Assembly (NCBI GenBank): GCA_003049485.1
Contig: PYST01000144.1
Coordinates: 1-64,000, forward strand
DNA from: Ophioceras dolichostomum
Lineage: Eukaryota > Ascomycota > Sordariomycetes > Magnaporthales > Ophioceraceae
DNA length: 64,000 nucleotides
Direction: 5' to 3'
The notes under the pieces were generated by a model. It had not been told where the DNA came from, made no database searches, and saw only the letters and a list, made by a program, of their open reading frames with translations. Of this stretch, positions 12,352 to 25,000 are shown one piece after another (within the stretch, counting starts at the first letter, position 1; each line of letters starts with the position of its first letter). Made by a program: the position numbers and the translations under genes.

Positions 12352-14968
12352 GATGTCTTCGACACCACTCCCTCACGGGGTTTCCTTGTCCTCCCCCACC
12401 TCACACTCTCTTTTCTCTCTTGCCGCGCAGCAGGCGGTCCTAGAGTTTGCGCCGCCGCGTGTAGTAAACGAGGAGGGAGGGAGCTTTTGGCTATGGGCGC
12501 GCAACTCTGGGGGAAATCATGAATTCTTTCCAGTATATTCCGCTTCGGGGCGGATACGAAAATGTTCGTTGTTCGCGGTTGCTCGGCTGTAGGTCGTAAT
12601 GCCTAGTAGTAAGGGTCTCGGCTCGCCGGTCGTTGGTGTTGGTCTTGCCGGTCTTTCCCTGTCTCCTGCAGAAACCCGGATGCGCCGTTACCTCATTCCT
12701 TTTTAACGTTCGTGGTATTGGAATGGCGACGGATATAACTTCCTCTCGGGTTGCGAAAGGTCAATGGCTCGTGGAACGGAAAGAGGCGGCGGTAAAATAC
12801 CCTTTTGGATGGTTGCGGAAGCTGCATTTTCGGAGTTTCGTCGCAAGGTCTCGTCTCATTAAGGACAGTTTGTCGACCCTGGAAGGCTGCGCCAACTAAC
12901 CAATCGTGCGTCGTGATTGGTTCAAAAGGGGAAAAGCCCACGCGGCTGGTCTCCCAAGAGGCGTGTGCATTAGTGGGGATCCACAGGGCGTAGCTGCAAC
13001 GACCCGACAAGAGGTCGAGCCTTGATAGATCTGCGGTTACCCCTGAGTGAACCACACACTCTTCCGGATGTCCTTTGCAATGGTGAACCAAGTATAAGCT
13101 TCCTTCAATGGCAGGAACACCGAGAGTTCTCACGTTTGGCATCGCGGACTTAACAAACAGGAAGTTGCTTTCGATGCGCGACGATACGCAAAGCCTCGAT
13201 CCTGCAGGGTCTCACGCGTGCTCACGAGTAAGGATGAATGTAGCCACGCAACCACTCGCTCGCATGGGACGACAGCATGGACAGACTCAAACAACGCAAA
13301 AGACTTATCTTCCCAGCGAGGGCCGAAACCTTTGCTACTACGTCAGTGCATTAGTGAAGGGCGCGAGAGGGTGCTCGACTGCACGGTGAATGCCAGCCGA
13401 GCTGCCTGTCCGCCCACGGTTGCCATGCCAGCAACGAACTTGAATAGCTATATAACGACACTCCCGCGCACCTTCCCTCAACATAGATGGTCGTCCCTAC
13501 TAGGCCATTTGGCCTAGGTGGGAAAAGGCGCCACGCCCGTCGGCTCCTAGATTGAAGGCTGGCCGCCTCTCTGGGAGTTCGCGAGTTCGAACCACGTTGC
13601 GAAGCAAAAGCTCCTGAGGTTTTTCGTAACCACCCACCTACCCCCCGGACCGCGGGAGGATTAGTTGGGTGGTGATCTTTTTGACTTTTTTATTGCTCCT
13701 CTTACTTTTCTATTTTTCCTTCCTACATCTTTTGTTTCAATCGACCGTCCATCGAGAGGAGCTCTCCGTCAATGCGATGCCCTTCCATGCCCTCAAAGGG
13801 CAGAGAGAGAGCCATTCGACGGGCAAAAGTTCTTGCAGTGCACCGAGGCGACACTATAGGTAGGCGCTACCGTAGGCTGTCCTCTTTACTGCTACTTCTT
13901 TCAGGCCTGCTGCTCTCAGTTCTGTCAAGCGATGCCACGCTGGCTGAGCAGCCTGCAGCAGAACGAAAGTGCGTGAGCATCAATCCATGTTCTTCTTCTA
14001 CACCGGCGGCTGTGAAGTGAACAAAGGCTGGGCGCTGCAACTGGGTCGATCGCATGTGTATCGTTCAGGCCGACGAGCGGGACGGGGACGGAACCAGAGG
14101 CGTCGGCCGACCGTGTGCAAGGTGTACGTAGGCCAACCCGGCGTGCACAATCGCCACATCGTTCTCCTCGGACGAGCACGGCGGCCCCTTCCGGACGAGG
14201 GACGCTGCAATATCTTGCTCTACAATCACGAATGCAACCAACGCACCAAGGCACCTCACTGCTCACCTGCTACCGGATCCCATACTCACATCCGGGCCGA
14301 GCGATGAATGATGGACCCACGTCGTAGCGGCGCTCCGTCTTCAGCCCCCACTCGGATAATCCCGGCTGGCGAGACGTCTCGATTGACTTTGAAATATCGG
14401 GTTCAAGATGACGGAATTTTCTTATCGACCGCGCCACTACTGAACGGCCTCGGGAATTAGAATAAATAGTCGGTGCATTGGCGTCCTTGGTGGTGCTATT
14501 ATTGATGCTGAGCCACCCCCATTGCTGTGTAAGTGTTCCCCTATCTGTCTGTCCGCCCGTGTACCTAGTTAGTCCATTTCAACCATCTCTTTTCCTTGGA
14601 CTGCCTAGGGCCAAGATCTCGAAGAGGGGGCTCAACATATTGTCGTTCCAATAAGACGGCGGCACGTATGTAACGTCATCCTCTTTTGAGGTATGGTATT
14701 TGTGTCAGTGGGGACCGGAATACTGCATACAGACAGGTAGATGGTTGGAGATAGACATGTTTAGACGGAAGCATACGGAGGTAGGGCTGTAGAGGGGACA
14801 TACCACTCGAGGCTCTCGCCAAATAATGGGTACCACCCTTTTTTCATTATCATGACGCTTCGTAGCAGTCTGCGCACTCCCTTCTCTGCCCTTCCACCAC
14901 CTCCCCTTTCGTCTACCCAGCTACCTCGATCCACACAAACTCCGACCGAAACCCAAAAAAGACGAAAA
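12352..14968. other. Intergenic between ERV41 and the HET gene (2.6 kb)
   Basis: Promoters of both divergent genes should lie at the two ends. No open frame here resembles a protein. A 7-base inverted repeat TAGGCCA/TGGCCTA stands at 13500-13515, and a tRNA B-box-like GGTTCGAACTC occurs on the minus strand near 13590 without a foldable tRNA around it. Base composition is not AT-rich, so there is no sign of RIP-degraded transposons. Confidence 0.45.
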
Positions 14969-17890
14969 ATGCTGTGTGAAGTTTGCATTACAACGCTCCG
15001 TCGGGCGCGCGAGCGGGCCTACACCAACAACCATATCATGATCGGGACACGACAGGAGACGGTAGGCCACCACACCTCGTTTGTGAGCTTGGACGCGTCC
15101 GCCGCCGATGGCTGCTTCGCGTGCCACCGGCTGTGGGCGACGATCGACCCGGGCCACCGGCCGCTGCTCCGGGACGTCATCGACGCCCAGTGGGCCGAGG
15201 CGCGCGTCCAGCCCGGCTTCTACGTGACGCCGAAGAAGAAGAGGAGGAGGGGCAGCGGGAGCGGGAGCGGAAGTGGGAGCACCAGGAGCACCGCGAGCTC
15301 GATAGATGTCGTTCGCCTGGACGAGTCCTATACCGAGGTCCCTCCAGACTGGGAGCTCGTCCCGGTGGTGCCGCCGTTCAGGCCTGATCACGAGAGGCCG
15401 CCGGGGCTGGGCGACGAGCACGCCAAGGCTAAGAACCCCCTCGACGGGTACGTCACTACTTTCCGGGTCTGGTACTCGCGCAATTGTGATAGGATTGAGC
15501 TTTGGCTGGGCCCGAAGTATCGAAACCTGTCGGTGGACGGTGTCAATATCTTTGGCAATACAATGAAGGTGTACCATCTCTTTATGGGCTCCGGTTAGTA
15601 CCTGTGGTAGAATTCGCCATCATCTAGCCCTCCCTCCCCTTCCCTTTTCTCCTGACCTACTCGGGGCCCTACTTCAGGGCCAAATTGTCATTGGCTCTTT
15701 TCCTCGGGTGAAATCCTACTATCTAGCTCACACACTTGTTGTGACTTCTCTATCTGACTCCGTAGCAGCAGCGGAAGATAGCAAAACCTGGGTGATGAAG
15801 CCGTTCACCAGCACCACGACGAACTCGGACGAGAGCTTTGCCCAGGCCTCGGCGTGGATCCAAAACTGCATCTCAACACACCAGGACTGCAATGCGGAGG
15901 CCAAGGCCGGCTCGGACTGGTATCCCACCCGTCTGATAGACGTCGGCGCCACGAGTAGTCCGGCGGACCCAGAAGCAGACTCCGTCCGTCTCGTGGTAAC
16001 GCAAGAAGACCCCTCAGCCAAGGGCGACCGCTACGTCACGCTGAGCCACTGCTGGGGTACCGCACAGTTCCTCCAGCTGAAGAAGTCCAACCTGGCCGTA
16101 TTCCGCCGAGAAGGGGGCATCGAGACGAGGCGGCTGAGCAGGACGTTCCGGGACGCCGTGGTCGCGACGCGGCGGCTCGGCGTCCGATACCTGTGGATCG
16201 ACTCGCTGTGCATCTGCCAGGACCGCGACGACTTGTCGGACTGGCTGGTGGAGGCCGGATCGATGCAGAAGGTGTACTCGCACTCGCTCTGCAACCTGTC
16301 GGCCACGGGCTCCCCCGCCGTCGGAGAGGGCGGCCTCTTCGCCGGGAGGAACCCGGAGATCAGCGTCAACACTGCTAGGCTCAGGGCGGGAGACTTGGGG
16401 CTGAGGCTCCGATCGTCAAGTTCTAGTAGTTCTTCTGGCGATGGACACGACGATGACCTCGTCCCTTGCAAGATCGTGGACATGGCGATCTGGTCAGATA
16501 TTGAAAGCAGCCGCATCAACACGTATTTACTTAAACCCCTTTCCCCCCTTTTAATCTCCTCTAGAGCCTCCTCTTTTGACCTACCTACCCTTTCCCTTTG
16601 CCCCCATTTTGCTGAGCCGCTAAACTCACCAAACTTCCTTCAACCTAAAAAAATACGTATAGCCGCGGATGGGTATTCCAGGAGCGCATACTCGCGCCGC
16701 GAATCCTCCACTTCGGCCGATCGGAGCTGATGTGGGAGTGCAGGGAGCACGCGGCGGTCGAGAGCCACCCGGAGATCCTTCCGGACGAGGACGGCGACAG
16801 AGGCGACATCCAGCCGAAGCTCAAGCAGATCGTGAGCCACGTCATGAGCGGCCGAAGCCTAGCAGAAGCAAAAGCAAAAGCAAAAACAAAAGCAGACACA
16901 ACCGGTGGGGACTCGGACTTGGACCCCCTGCTCGACGCCTACGGCTTCTGGCAATGGATCGTGAGCACCTACTTCCCCATGCGCCTGACCGTCTCCTCGG
17001 ACCGACTAGTAGCACTATCCGGCATCGCGAGCAAGTTCGGGTCCGCCGTGCTCGAGCTCGGAGACGGCGACGGCAACAGCGACAGCGACGACGGAGGCAA
17101 CGGTTACGTGGCCGGCATGTGGCGCAAGCACCTCGAGCCCCAGATGCTATGGCACAACGACGGGCGCGCCGTTGCCCGACCCCCCGAGTACCGCGCGCCG
17201 TCCTGGTCCTGGGCCTCGATCGACGGCACAGACATCGGGTGGGCCTGCTGCACCTCTGACAACGAGCTCGCGATCGAGGTCGTCGACGTGCATGTGGAAC
17301 TCGCAGCAGCAGCACCCGGCGCCGCGGCGTCGCCGACGGGCCCCGTCCGGTCGGGCTCTTACTTGGACCTCGAATGCCACCTGTGGCCCGTCTTCCTGGC
17401 GCCCGGCACGCCGTACGAGGACCCCACGAGGCACCAGGTACGGTTTCAGTGGCATAGGCCAAGGGCTGGATTGGGCGTTTCGGTTGTTAGGATCGGGGGA
17501 GGCGGAGGGGCAGGGTACTCCTCTTCTTCCGAATTAGAGTCAGATAGCATCCTAAAAATAGGGGGATGGGCGCCGTGGGACCCGAACAGCTACGACCACG
17601 AGACCAAGGTGTACCTGGACGCCGACGAAGGCGACGTGCACAGGGGCGGCTCGCTCTACTGCGTGCCCGCGCAGGCCCCGCCAGATGCCCGCAATTGCGA
17701 AGAGGGGGGCTACGGCGTCTACCTGCTGCTGGTGTTGGAGGACGGCGCGGAGGGCACGTATCGCAGGGTCGGGCTGGTCGAGGCAGGCAACCGGGAGGAC
17801 TTTGAGGCGCTCACGTCGCCGCAGGACACCGACGCTTCCGTGGCGTGTCTTAGCTTCGTCGACGGGTGGCATACGATCCGCGTGCTCTGA
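14969..17890 (+). CDS. HET-domain (heterokaryon incompatibility) protein
   Basis: Three exons (14969-15593, 15766-16522, 16663-17890) give 869 residues. The start is chosen because MLCEVC is a common opening of this family; an in-frame ATG at 14852 exists upstream. Residues 1-208 form a conserved HET-protein N-region with Cys pairs (CEVC, CFAC). The HET core starts near residue 298 with YVTLSHCWG, continues with YLWIDSLCICQD and DWLVEAGSMQKVYS, and is completed after intron 2 by RGWVFQERILAPRILHF and MWEC. All canonical HET motifs are intact. HET domains mediate non-self recognition and programmed cell death after hyphal fusion, although many paralogues have no known partner. No NACHT or WD40 module is attached. 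A Gly-Ser run sits near residues 92-105. Joining at intron 1 could use any of three in-frame AGs at 15764-15771. Confidence 0.85.
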
Positions 17891-18425
17891 TTTGGAGCGT
17901 TTAGTGAGGGGTTGGTGGTGGCGATGGTCAAACATGATAACGATACGTCGATAGGAAGTAATGATGCCAGAGTGTTGGGGAGATCATATTCTCATTTGAT
18001 TTTCATAAACTCAACGCTCCAGACGCTAGGTCTTCTCCGCTAAGAATGGAGGCGGTAAGATAACATGGAAGTAGACTAGTACCTAGGCACCTATGTACCT
18101 ACACTACCTTGTAAGTACGCACCACCCTCCATCGCCTAAAAGGAAACGCCTTTTGTTCATCGCGAAGCTCATATCGTCTCAACCCAGCTAGTGCCAGAAG
18201 CAAATCGATCCGAGAGGAAAACTCATCGCTTTCGCTCGCCCACTAGCAAACGGGACTGAGTACGGTCGGGGGGAGGAGCTGGCTCCGTGCCTGCCCTGGC
18301 CGCCCACCCTGCCCGTGTAGGCTTGCCTCCATCACCATCACATCACAACAGGCTCGGCTCCCCCCTACTCACCCGCCTCTCCCTTCTCTCTGTCTGCCAA
18401 CTCAGTTAAAACATCATCATCAGCC
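17891..18425. other. Convergent intergenic region between HET and FluG-like genes
   Basis: 3' untranslated sequence of both genes. It contains a degenerate CCTAGG/TGTACCTA cluster at 18078-18109 related to the dispersed TAGGTACCTA palindrome. No open frame of interest. Confidence 0.5.
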
Positions 18426-21400
18426 TCAATACCGCTCCAAAACCCACTCCCTCCTCTCCTCAACCCCCATCCCTCCCAACAACCTGATCTCCGCCTCCTT
18501 AACAGCCGCATACCTCTCCACCAGCTCGCCCGTCAGCAGCTCCTCCATCCTCTCGTCCTCCGCCAGCGCAGCCAGCGCCTCCCCCAGACTCCCGGGAAGC
18601 ATCCTCGTGACGCCCAGCTCCTTCCTGTCGTTGTCCGTCAGCAGCGCCGGGTCCATCTCGCAGTCGCCCCAAACAAGCTCCTCCCCGCTCCTCACCCCGT
18701 CCGCGCCGCACAGCAGCAGCGCCGCCAGGGCTAAATACGGGTTCGCCAGCCCGTCCACGCACTTCACCTCCCAGTGGCTGCCCTCGATCTTCCGAAGCGG
18801 CGTCTCCCTGTTCTGCGTGCCCCACGTCACCCACCTCCCGCCCGCCCAGCAGCTGTCCACGACGCGGTCGTAGCTGGCGGGGCTCGCGAGCGTGAAGGCG
18901 CACAGCGCGGGCAGGTGCGACAGGATGCCCGCGTAGAAGGGCTCGTACACCTCCGGCTTGTCTCCTCCGTTTGGCGACAAAATGCTCAGGTGCACGTGGC
19001 TCGCCGTGCCCGCCTCGAGCCGGAACGGCTTCGGGTGAAGCGTGAGCTTGTAGCCCGCACCCGTCGCGAGCGCGACGAGCGTCTCGCGCACGTGGAGCAG
19101 CGTGTCGACGGCCTCGAGGGGAGGTAAGGCGGGGAGCACGAGCTCGAACTGGCCCGCCGACGACTCAGCGTGGATCTGCTCGACGTCCACGCCGGTCGCC
19201 TCGAGCTGCGAGACCATGTCTCGGAGGAGGCGTGCCACCTGCGGGTCGGCGAAGTAGCGCGCGTGCGACCAGGCGTGGCCGTCGTTGGCGATTTTAACGA
19301 AACGAGTCGTCGTCTGAGTGGTCGTCTTTTCGTTCGTGGGGGTTCCGGTTCCAGTTCCAGTTCCTCCATCTCCGTTTCCAGGAGCTGGAGCTGACGAAGC
19401 TGACGAACGCTGCAACAGCATGAACTCGACCTCGAACCCGACCAAAAACGTCAACCCCGCCCTAGCCGCCATCTCGACGGCCCTCACCAGCTGGCTCCGC
19501 GGGCACAGCGCCACGCGGCCGCCGTCCTGCTCGCGGAACTCGCCGTACATGCTAACGTGCCCGTTGATGGGGCCCGGCTTGAGGCTCGAGAAGTCCGGGT
19601 GCAGCCTGTACTCGCCCGTGGCCGACACCCCCGGCGCGAGCGAGTCGTTCTGCAGCATGCCCAGGGCGGCCTTGGTGATGGAGATGTCGGGGGAGGACGA
19701 CTCGGTCTCGAGGACCTTCAGGAACTTCTTGTAGGGCACCATGCGCATGCGCGGGGTGGACGTCAGGTCGAGCCAGCAGATGCGGACGAAGGAGGGTATC
19801 GTTGGCCGGGTGGAGAGGAAGTCGTCCAGGATCTCGAGGTCGGTCCGTCGTGATGTCGTTGTCGCAGCGGTAGTGGTCTTCTTGGGTGGTGCTGTAATGG
19901 TGAAGTCGTCGGCTGTCAGCTCGGAGAAAGGCAGGTCGAGGTGGTAGAGCTTGTTGGCGTTTCGGAAGAAGATGTCTCGTGTTAGCTCTATGGCTGCTTT
20001 CCAGCCTAGGTGGCCTTTGCGGACCAAGTCACAGAGGACCTAGTTTATTATTTCCTTCAGTTAGTTGCATACTATTTTCTGTACAGCATGTATTGGGAGA
20101 TCTCTGAGCGGGTCTGGCAGCTGGCTTCATGCACATAGAATGATGGACGAGCGAGGGGCCAGGAGGAGAAATACCGTCTGCATAGCCTCCCGCCCCTGCA
20201 TGGTAGCGAGTAGGTACGTCTCGGGGAACCAGTGTCCATCAGAGCTCCACATGACCTTGGACCAGGGGCACAGCTCGAGTATCTCGCGCAGGATCGCCTC
20301 CTGGCCGTGTTGGCTGACGAGAGGGAACACCTCGCCGATGTCGACGTGAACGTTGGCGTACACGGCCGCGAGGTAGGCGGCCTCGCGCATGAACGGGTAG
20401 CTGGCATGGAGGAGGACGATAGGCACGGATGGGTATGCTCGACTAGGTAGGTAGGGAGGTTAGGTTAGACAGCACCGATGAGTGTTAGTGTCGTGAGCGA
20501 TGGTGTTATGGTTGTAGTGTAGGTACCTAGGTACTACCTAGTACATCGCGCATCAAGCAGCCTTGGCTTTAAGCAAGCAACCTTGGCCTCCCTTCCCCTT
20601 CTAGGCGCCGTATGTATGTATGTCTCTTTCCCCACTTCCTCCTCTTATACCTCGCATATGGTGTTCTTGGCAAATGCGGGGAGGGGGGGGGGGGGGGGGG
20701 GGGGGGGNNNNNNNNNNNNNNNNNNNNNNNNNNNNNNNNNNNNNNNNNNNNNNNNNNNNGGGGGGGGGGGGGGGCGCCGTGGTGAACAAGAACGAGAAAG
20801 AGAAGACGAAAAAGAAAAGAAAAAGAAAAACTCACATGAACTCCTGCAAATGCGCAGGGCTCGACTTGGCCAGCGTGATGTCGTTATCGCCCAGTCCGGT
20901 GTGGAACTGGATCGGCTTCCGGAACCTCGAGCTGTTCTCCCGGATCAGCACGGCCGTGTGGTGCACGAACAGCTCGTTAAGCCCCTCGTGCTGCAGGCGC
21001 GTGAACCTGGGTTTTGGCGGCGACTCGGCGTCTTCTCCCTCTTCATTGTCGTTGTCATTGTCGTCATCGTCGGCGGCGGTCTCGAAGTTCTCGAGGATAT
21101 CCCCAAAGGAGTCCCTCGCCGCCGCGATGTCGACCACCTTGGGTATTCCCAGACCCGTGCGGTAGCAGATGACTGACTTGAACCCCACCACGTCCGGGTC
21201 CTCGATGGCCTGCTTGATGCACGTGTCGAACTCGTCCAGCATGCGGTCGAAGACGTCGTCGGTCGTCGTCTGGGACTCGTCGTACGTCCGGGCGTGCGCG
21301 TCGATCAGCTCGGCGGCCACGGCCTCGATGCGCACGATGCGTCGGCAGTAGGTGACGCCACCTCCTCCGAGGTTCTTAGCCTCGGGGAGGACGTCCCTGC

Positions 21401-22037
21401 TAGGCGTGCTGACGCCAGTGCTGGGGCCTGTGCCTAAGCCTGTCCTAGCAGCGGTCGAAGCCATCGCCGACACCGCCGATCCGCGGCGCACGAAGCTGTC
21501 GTGCCACGTCAGGTCCTGGCACGAGGCCTTGTTGAGGTGGTCCAGTCCGTCGTCGAGCAAGATGGCCTCGATGCCGACGCCGGCCAGGCACGTGGCCACC
21601 CAGTGCTCGTGGGCGTCGACGTCGACGCGCCGCTGCTCGATGGCGGCCACGACGGACTCCCACGTGGGCGAGCCGGCGCAGCCCAGGACAGTCGCGAGCT
21701 GCCGCACGGCGCGGTGGTGCGCGAGCGTCCTGGCCGCATCGTGGATCGCGTCCCCGGAGGCCTCCGTCACAATCGACATCAACGGGTACCGGCCGAGGGA
21801 CTCGGGCTTGAGCAGGGGGTGCGCGTGGTTGTCGATCACGGGACAGGCCCGGATCGCGCGGGCGACCTCCTCCAGCTGGGCTTTGCTGGCGACGGCGTGG
21901 GCTTGCGTGGTTGCGAAGGCACCGCTGCTCATGTTGTTGTAGCCGGCGCCGTACCCGTAGGTCTGGCCGCTACTGGAACCTCCTCCCCGGGGGTAGCCGT
22001 AGAGGGCTGAAGCCATGGGCAGCCGCGACGACGCCAT
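18426..22037 (-). CDS. FluG-like protein: amidohydrolase fused to type I glutamine synthetase domain
   Basis: Three minus-strand exons (22037-20836, 20442-20175, 20039-18426) encode about 1027 residues. After a Gly/Ser/Tyr-rich leader, residues about 55-510 form a metal-dependent amidohydrolase domain opening with CPVIDNHAHPLLKPES (the HxH metal pair) and later VLLHASYPF and DIGEVFP. Residues about 530-1027 are a glutamine synthetase-like domain with GFEVEFML, HAESSAGQFELVL, HVHLS, RETPLRK and WEVK, all metal/glutamate-binding blocks of GS. The same two-domain order is found in Aspergillus FluG (865 residues), needed for conidiation signalling. Here the extra length comes from the N-terminal leader and acidic/Ser/Thr inserts, such as a DDDDNDND run. 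The splice at exon 1/2 restores EFIRAYPSVP, which fits the family. Intron 1 contains an assembly gap. Whether this is the FluG orthologue or a paralogue is not decidable here. Confidence 0.87.
20682..20774. other. Assembly gap of 52 N flanked by poly-G
   Basis: Unknown bases occupy 20708-20759, with uninterrupted G runs on both sides (about 25 before and 15 after). The whole lies in intron 1 (20835-20443) of the FluG-like gene, so the coding sequence is not interrupted. The true intron length is unknown. Confidence 0.97.
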
Positions 22038-25000
22038 AATATTTTTTGTCTTGAGTGTCCTGGCTTCTGGCTTCTGGCTTCTGGCTTCTGGCTGAGTGGC
22101 GTATAGTAGAAAGGCTTGTGCTGCCCTATTTTATGGATCGGGTCTTTCCCGTTTTTGCTCACTCGCTCTTGCCCAATGTTCTTTATGCAATTTTTCTTTT
22201 CCCAGTCTCGATGATGAAATGGAAAGTGTAAATGTGGGTGGGTGTTAGCTGCCAAAACAAGTATTGGCGAGCATTGGTATTGGAGGGCAGCTTGTCCGGG
22301 TCTGATGCATCACCACCAGCGTTGTTGACATGGAACGAGGAAACAAACAGGAGGGGCAGGGAGGAAGTGAGGGATGGAAGGAGAGGAAGCGTGACGGCGA
22401 GGAGTGGTGGAAAATGGGAAGTGATCAAGTGATGAGAGGGTCTCGTGCAATATGGGAGTGGTCAGGTACAGTCAGTCACAGGAGAGGGGACAGAGAAAGG
22501 ATGAAAATGGAATGATCGGAGGAGAGACGAGGGAGAAGGAGTATAAGAAGGGCGACGGTGGGTGGCAGTTTATAGTTGGCAGTTAAGGTGGCAGGTGGTA
22601 GTAGATTCATTGAAACGGGTTCGTTTGGTGGTTGACCGGTTTGGTGTGAGTGACCTCACTCTCAACACGCTTTCTCTGATGTGTACTAGCAGGTTACAAG
22701 CTGAAAAGTGGCACACAACCAGGCGTGGTTCGGCTCCCGGATTTGACTCGACTCGACCCAAAACCACCCAGCGAAATGTAAATACCTCGTATGTGGGTAT
22801 AAAAATGGGAAAAGGGAGAGGCAAGAAGAGGAGTTAGAGAATTGTTTTTTTTTTTTAAAAAAAAGATTAATAAAAAATATAAGGCGGGTTGGAAAGGAGT
22901 AAGTTGTCGTGAGGGACGGAGAGAAAGAAATCTCCTAAGCTTTCCGGGGGCAACATCACTCTGTTACACATATCAAATTGAAATCGACCGTCAAAAACGT
23001 GAGCGTACCGTTCTTTTCCCTTGCTGGGTTGACTACGGAGTGGAAGCAGACCATTCCCCCTCCCATCCTCTCCTCTCCTATAATCTCTCACTCACTTCCT
23101 TGCTCGTCGGGGGGGCAAAGAAAGACGGAGAGGGGAAGGGGGCAGGCATCTGTCGGTCTCGGTAGCTGGTCCTCGATCGTACTTCTTTGCCGTCTTTGGG
23201 TCCTTCTTCCCTATCCCTCTTTAGTCCCTCCCATCATGGATTTTTTTTTCCCTCCTTTTTTTATTCTCTTCCTATTCGTTTCCAGTTTCCCTCCTTGTTT
23301 TGCTCCCTCGGCTCCTTTCCTTATTTTTTTTTTAATATGACCGCTACAGCTACTACTACCAGACTAATATCGCCTGCAAGGTTTTGCAGACCGCCGGGTC
23401 TCGCCCACAGGAGATGGGAAAATGACCCGTCATGGTTGGCAACGGCCCAGAGTTGGCCCAACGAAACCGGAAAGCACCGCTCGCAGCAGGAGGTCGGGAA
23501 GCTTGTACTGTGGTAAGAGGGGATTTTTAGCATGGTGCAGCATGGCTCCTGGAGGCCTGGAGGTGAAAATGGGTGGTGAATGGGTGCTTTCGAGCCAAGA
23601 TCTCGCAACTTTGCACAGCCACGCTCGGCATCCTAAACCTGCATACCGGCTCGCACGCTCGAACCTGCTCCGCTTGAGTGTCACCATGGGATTCAATGGG
23701 TTTGGATCCCGGCTTTCCCCCTCTTCTTCTTTCTCCTGTTGGGTTGCTGGTGTTTGCTTGTCTCCTCACTTCGCTGCTTCCGGGCCAAAGGTGCCTCCTT
23801 ATCGGCGACATGAGGGCGATGCGGGCGATGTGTCAGTGTGCTGGCCGCCCAACCTGCAATGCGGTAAGCTGGTGGATGGACGAGGTTAGTAAAGTATCGT
23901 TGGTTCGTTTTACTCTAGCTGAGACCGACAGCCACATCATTATCATCGCTACTAGAAGACCACCGGCTTTTCTAGGCAAGTTTCTCGGCAAGGGAGGATC
24001 GCTTTCCAGTCGTTCGATGCGTCAAAAAAGAGCCCATCATTGCATTCCATTCCCGCGTTTCCTCCCCACCCTCGCGTCTTTTCGAACACGCACGTGAAAT
24101 TGTTGTCTGGCGAGCCGCATGCCAGTCGAAAAGTCGGACGTGTGAAGGTGGTGGTGGGGCCCGGCCCTGGAGCTTTGAGAGTCTAGACCATTCCCCCTCC
24201 CGCCCAGTCCACCTTCTTGCAGGAGATACGGCATGGGAAAAAAGGTACAAGGTTCTAATCGGGTCTATTAGATGCACGGAGCTGTCGAAGCGGCAAGTCT
24301 GTTTTTCCCTCCCTCAATTGAGCTGTTGCCCCTCTGTGATAGCTGGTAGCTCTCCACTCCTCCGTCCGTTCCGCCCGTTCGCCGAAATTTTCCCGTTCCG
24401 GTCGTAGACGGTGTCAAGGTCCGGTGCTGAAAAGGCCTTCGGGAATACGGCCTGAGGAAAGAAGAAAAGGACGTCTGGCGTCGACGACGCGAGCGCGACC
24501 GGGTAGAGACAGCACAATAGGTCTGGGCATACATATTTCCGTACTGGGCATTCCCAAGATTTCGGACTTGGATTATCTTTCGCGTCGGTAAGGTGCGGGG
24601 CCCCGCAATTCTTGGTGCTGTCCTTCATAGCCGGCTTCCGGCTTGGCCTGTCCAGAGCTTGCTTTCGAGGTCTCATCAGCGAGGCGGCTGTCGTTCGCAC
24701 AAAAACACACTATTCAAATATAGGTGTTCGATCGATGCAGACACCTCGTATGCCCACTATATCCCAGGGGCGTTGGGTAGACCCTGGAACATCTGCGTAT
24801 CGACGGGAGAGCCCTGGCCTGGTCTCTCTCCTAGCAAGCAGCCTTGAATGTGTGACAGCTCGTCGGCCGTATTTTGCTTGGCACTAATGCCCACCCGTTC
24901 AGTTTTCCGTACCACTGTTACAAAAACGGTTCAAGACTTTATCAGCTCCCGACCAAAACTAGCGAATGAATATGCTGGCGACATGTTTCTGGGCAGTCTG

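Noticed and set aside
12352..14968. RIP-mutated transposon relic
   Set aside because: Composition is not AT-rich, TpA is not visibly inflated and no terminal repeats or transposase fragments were seen.
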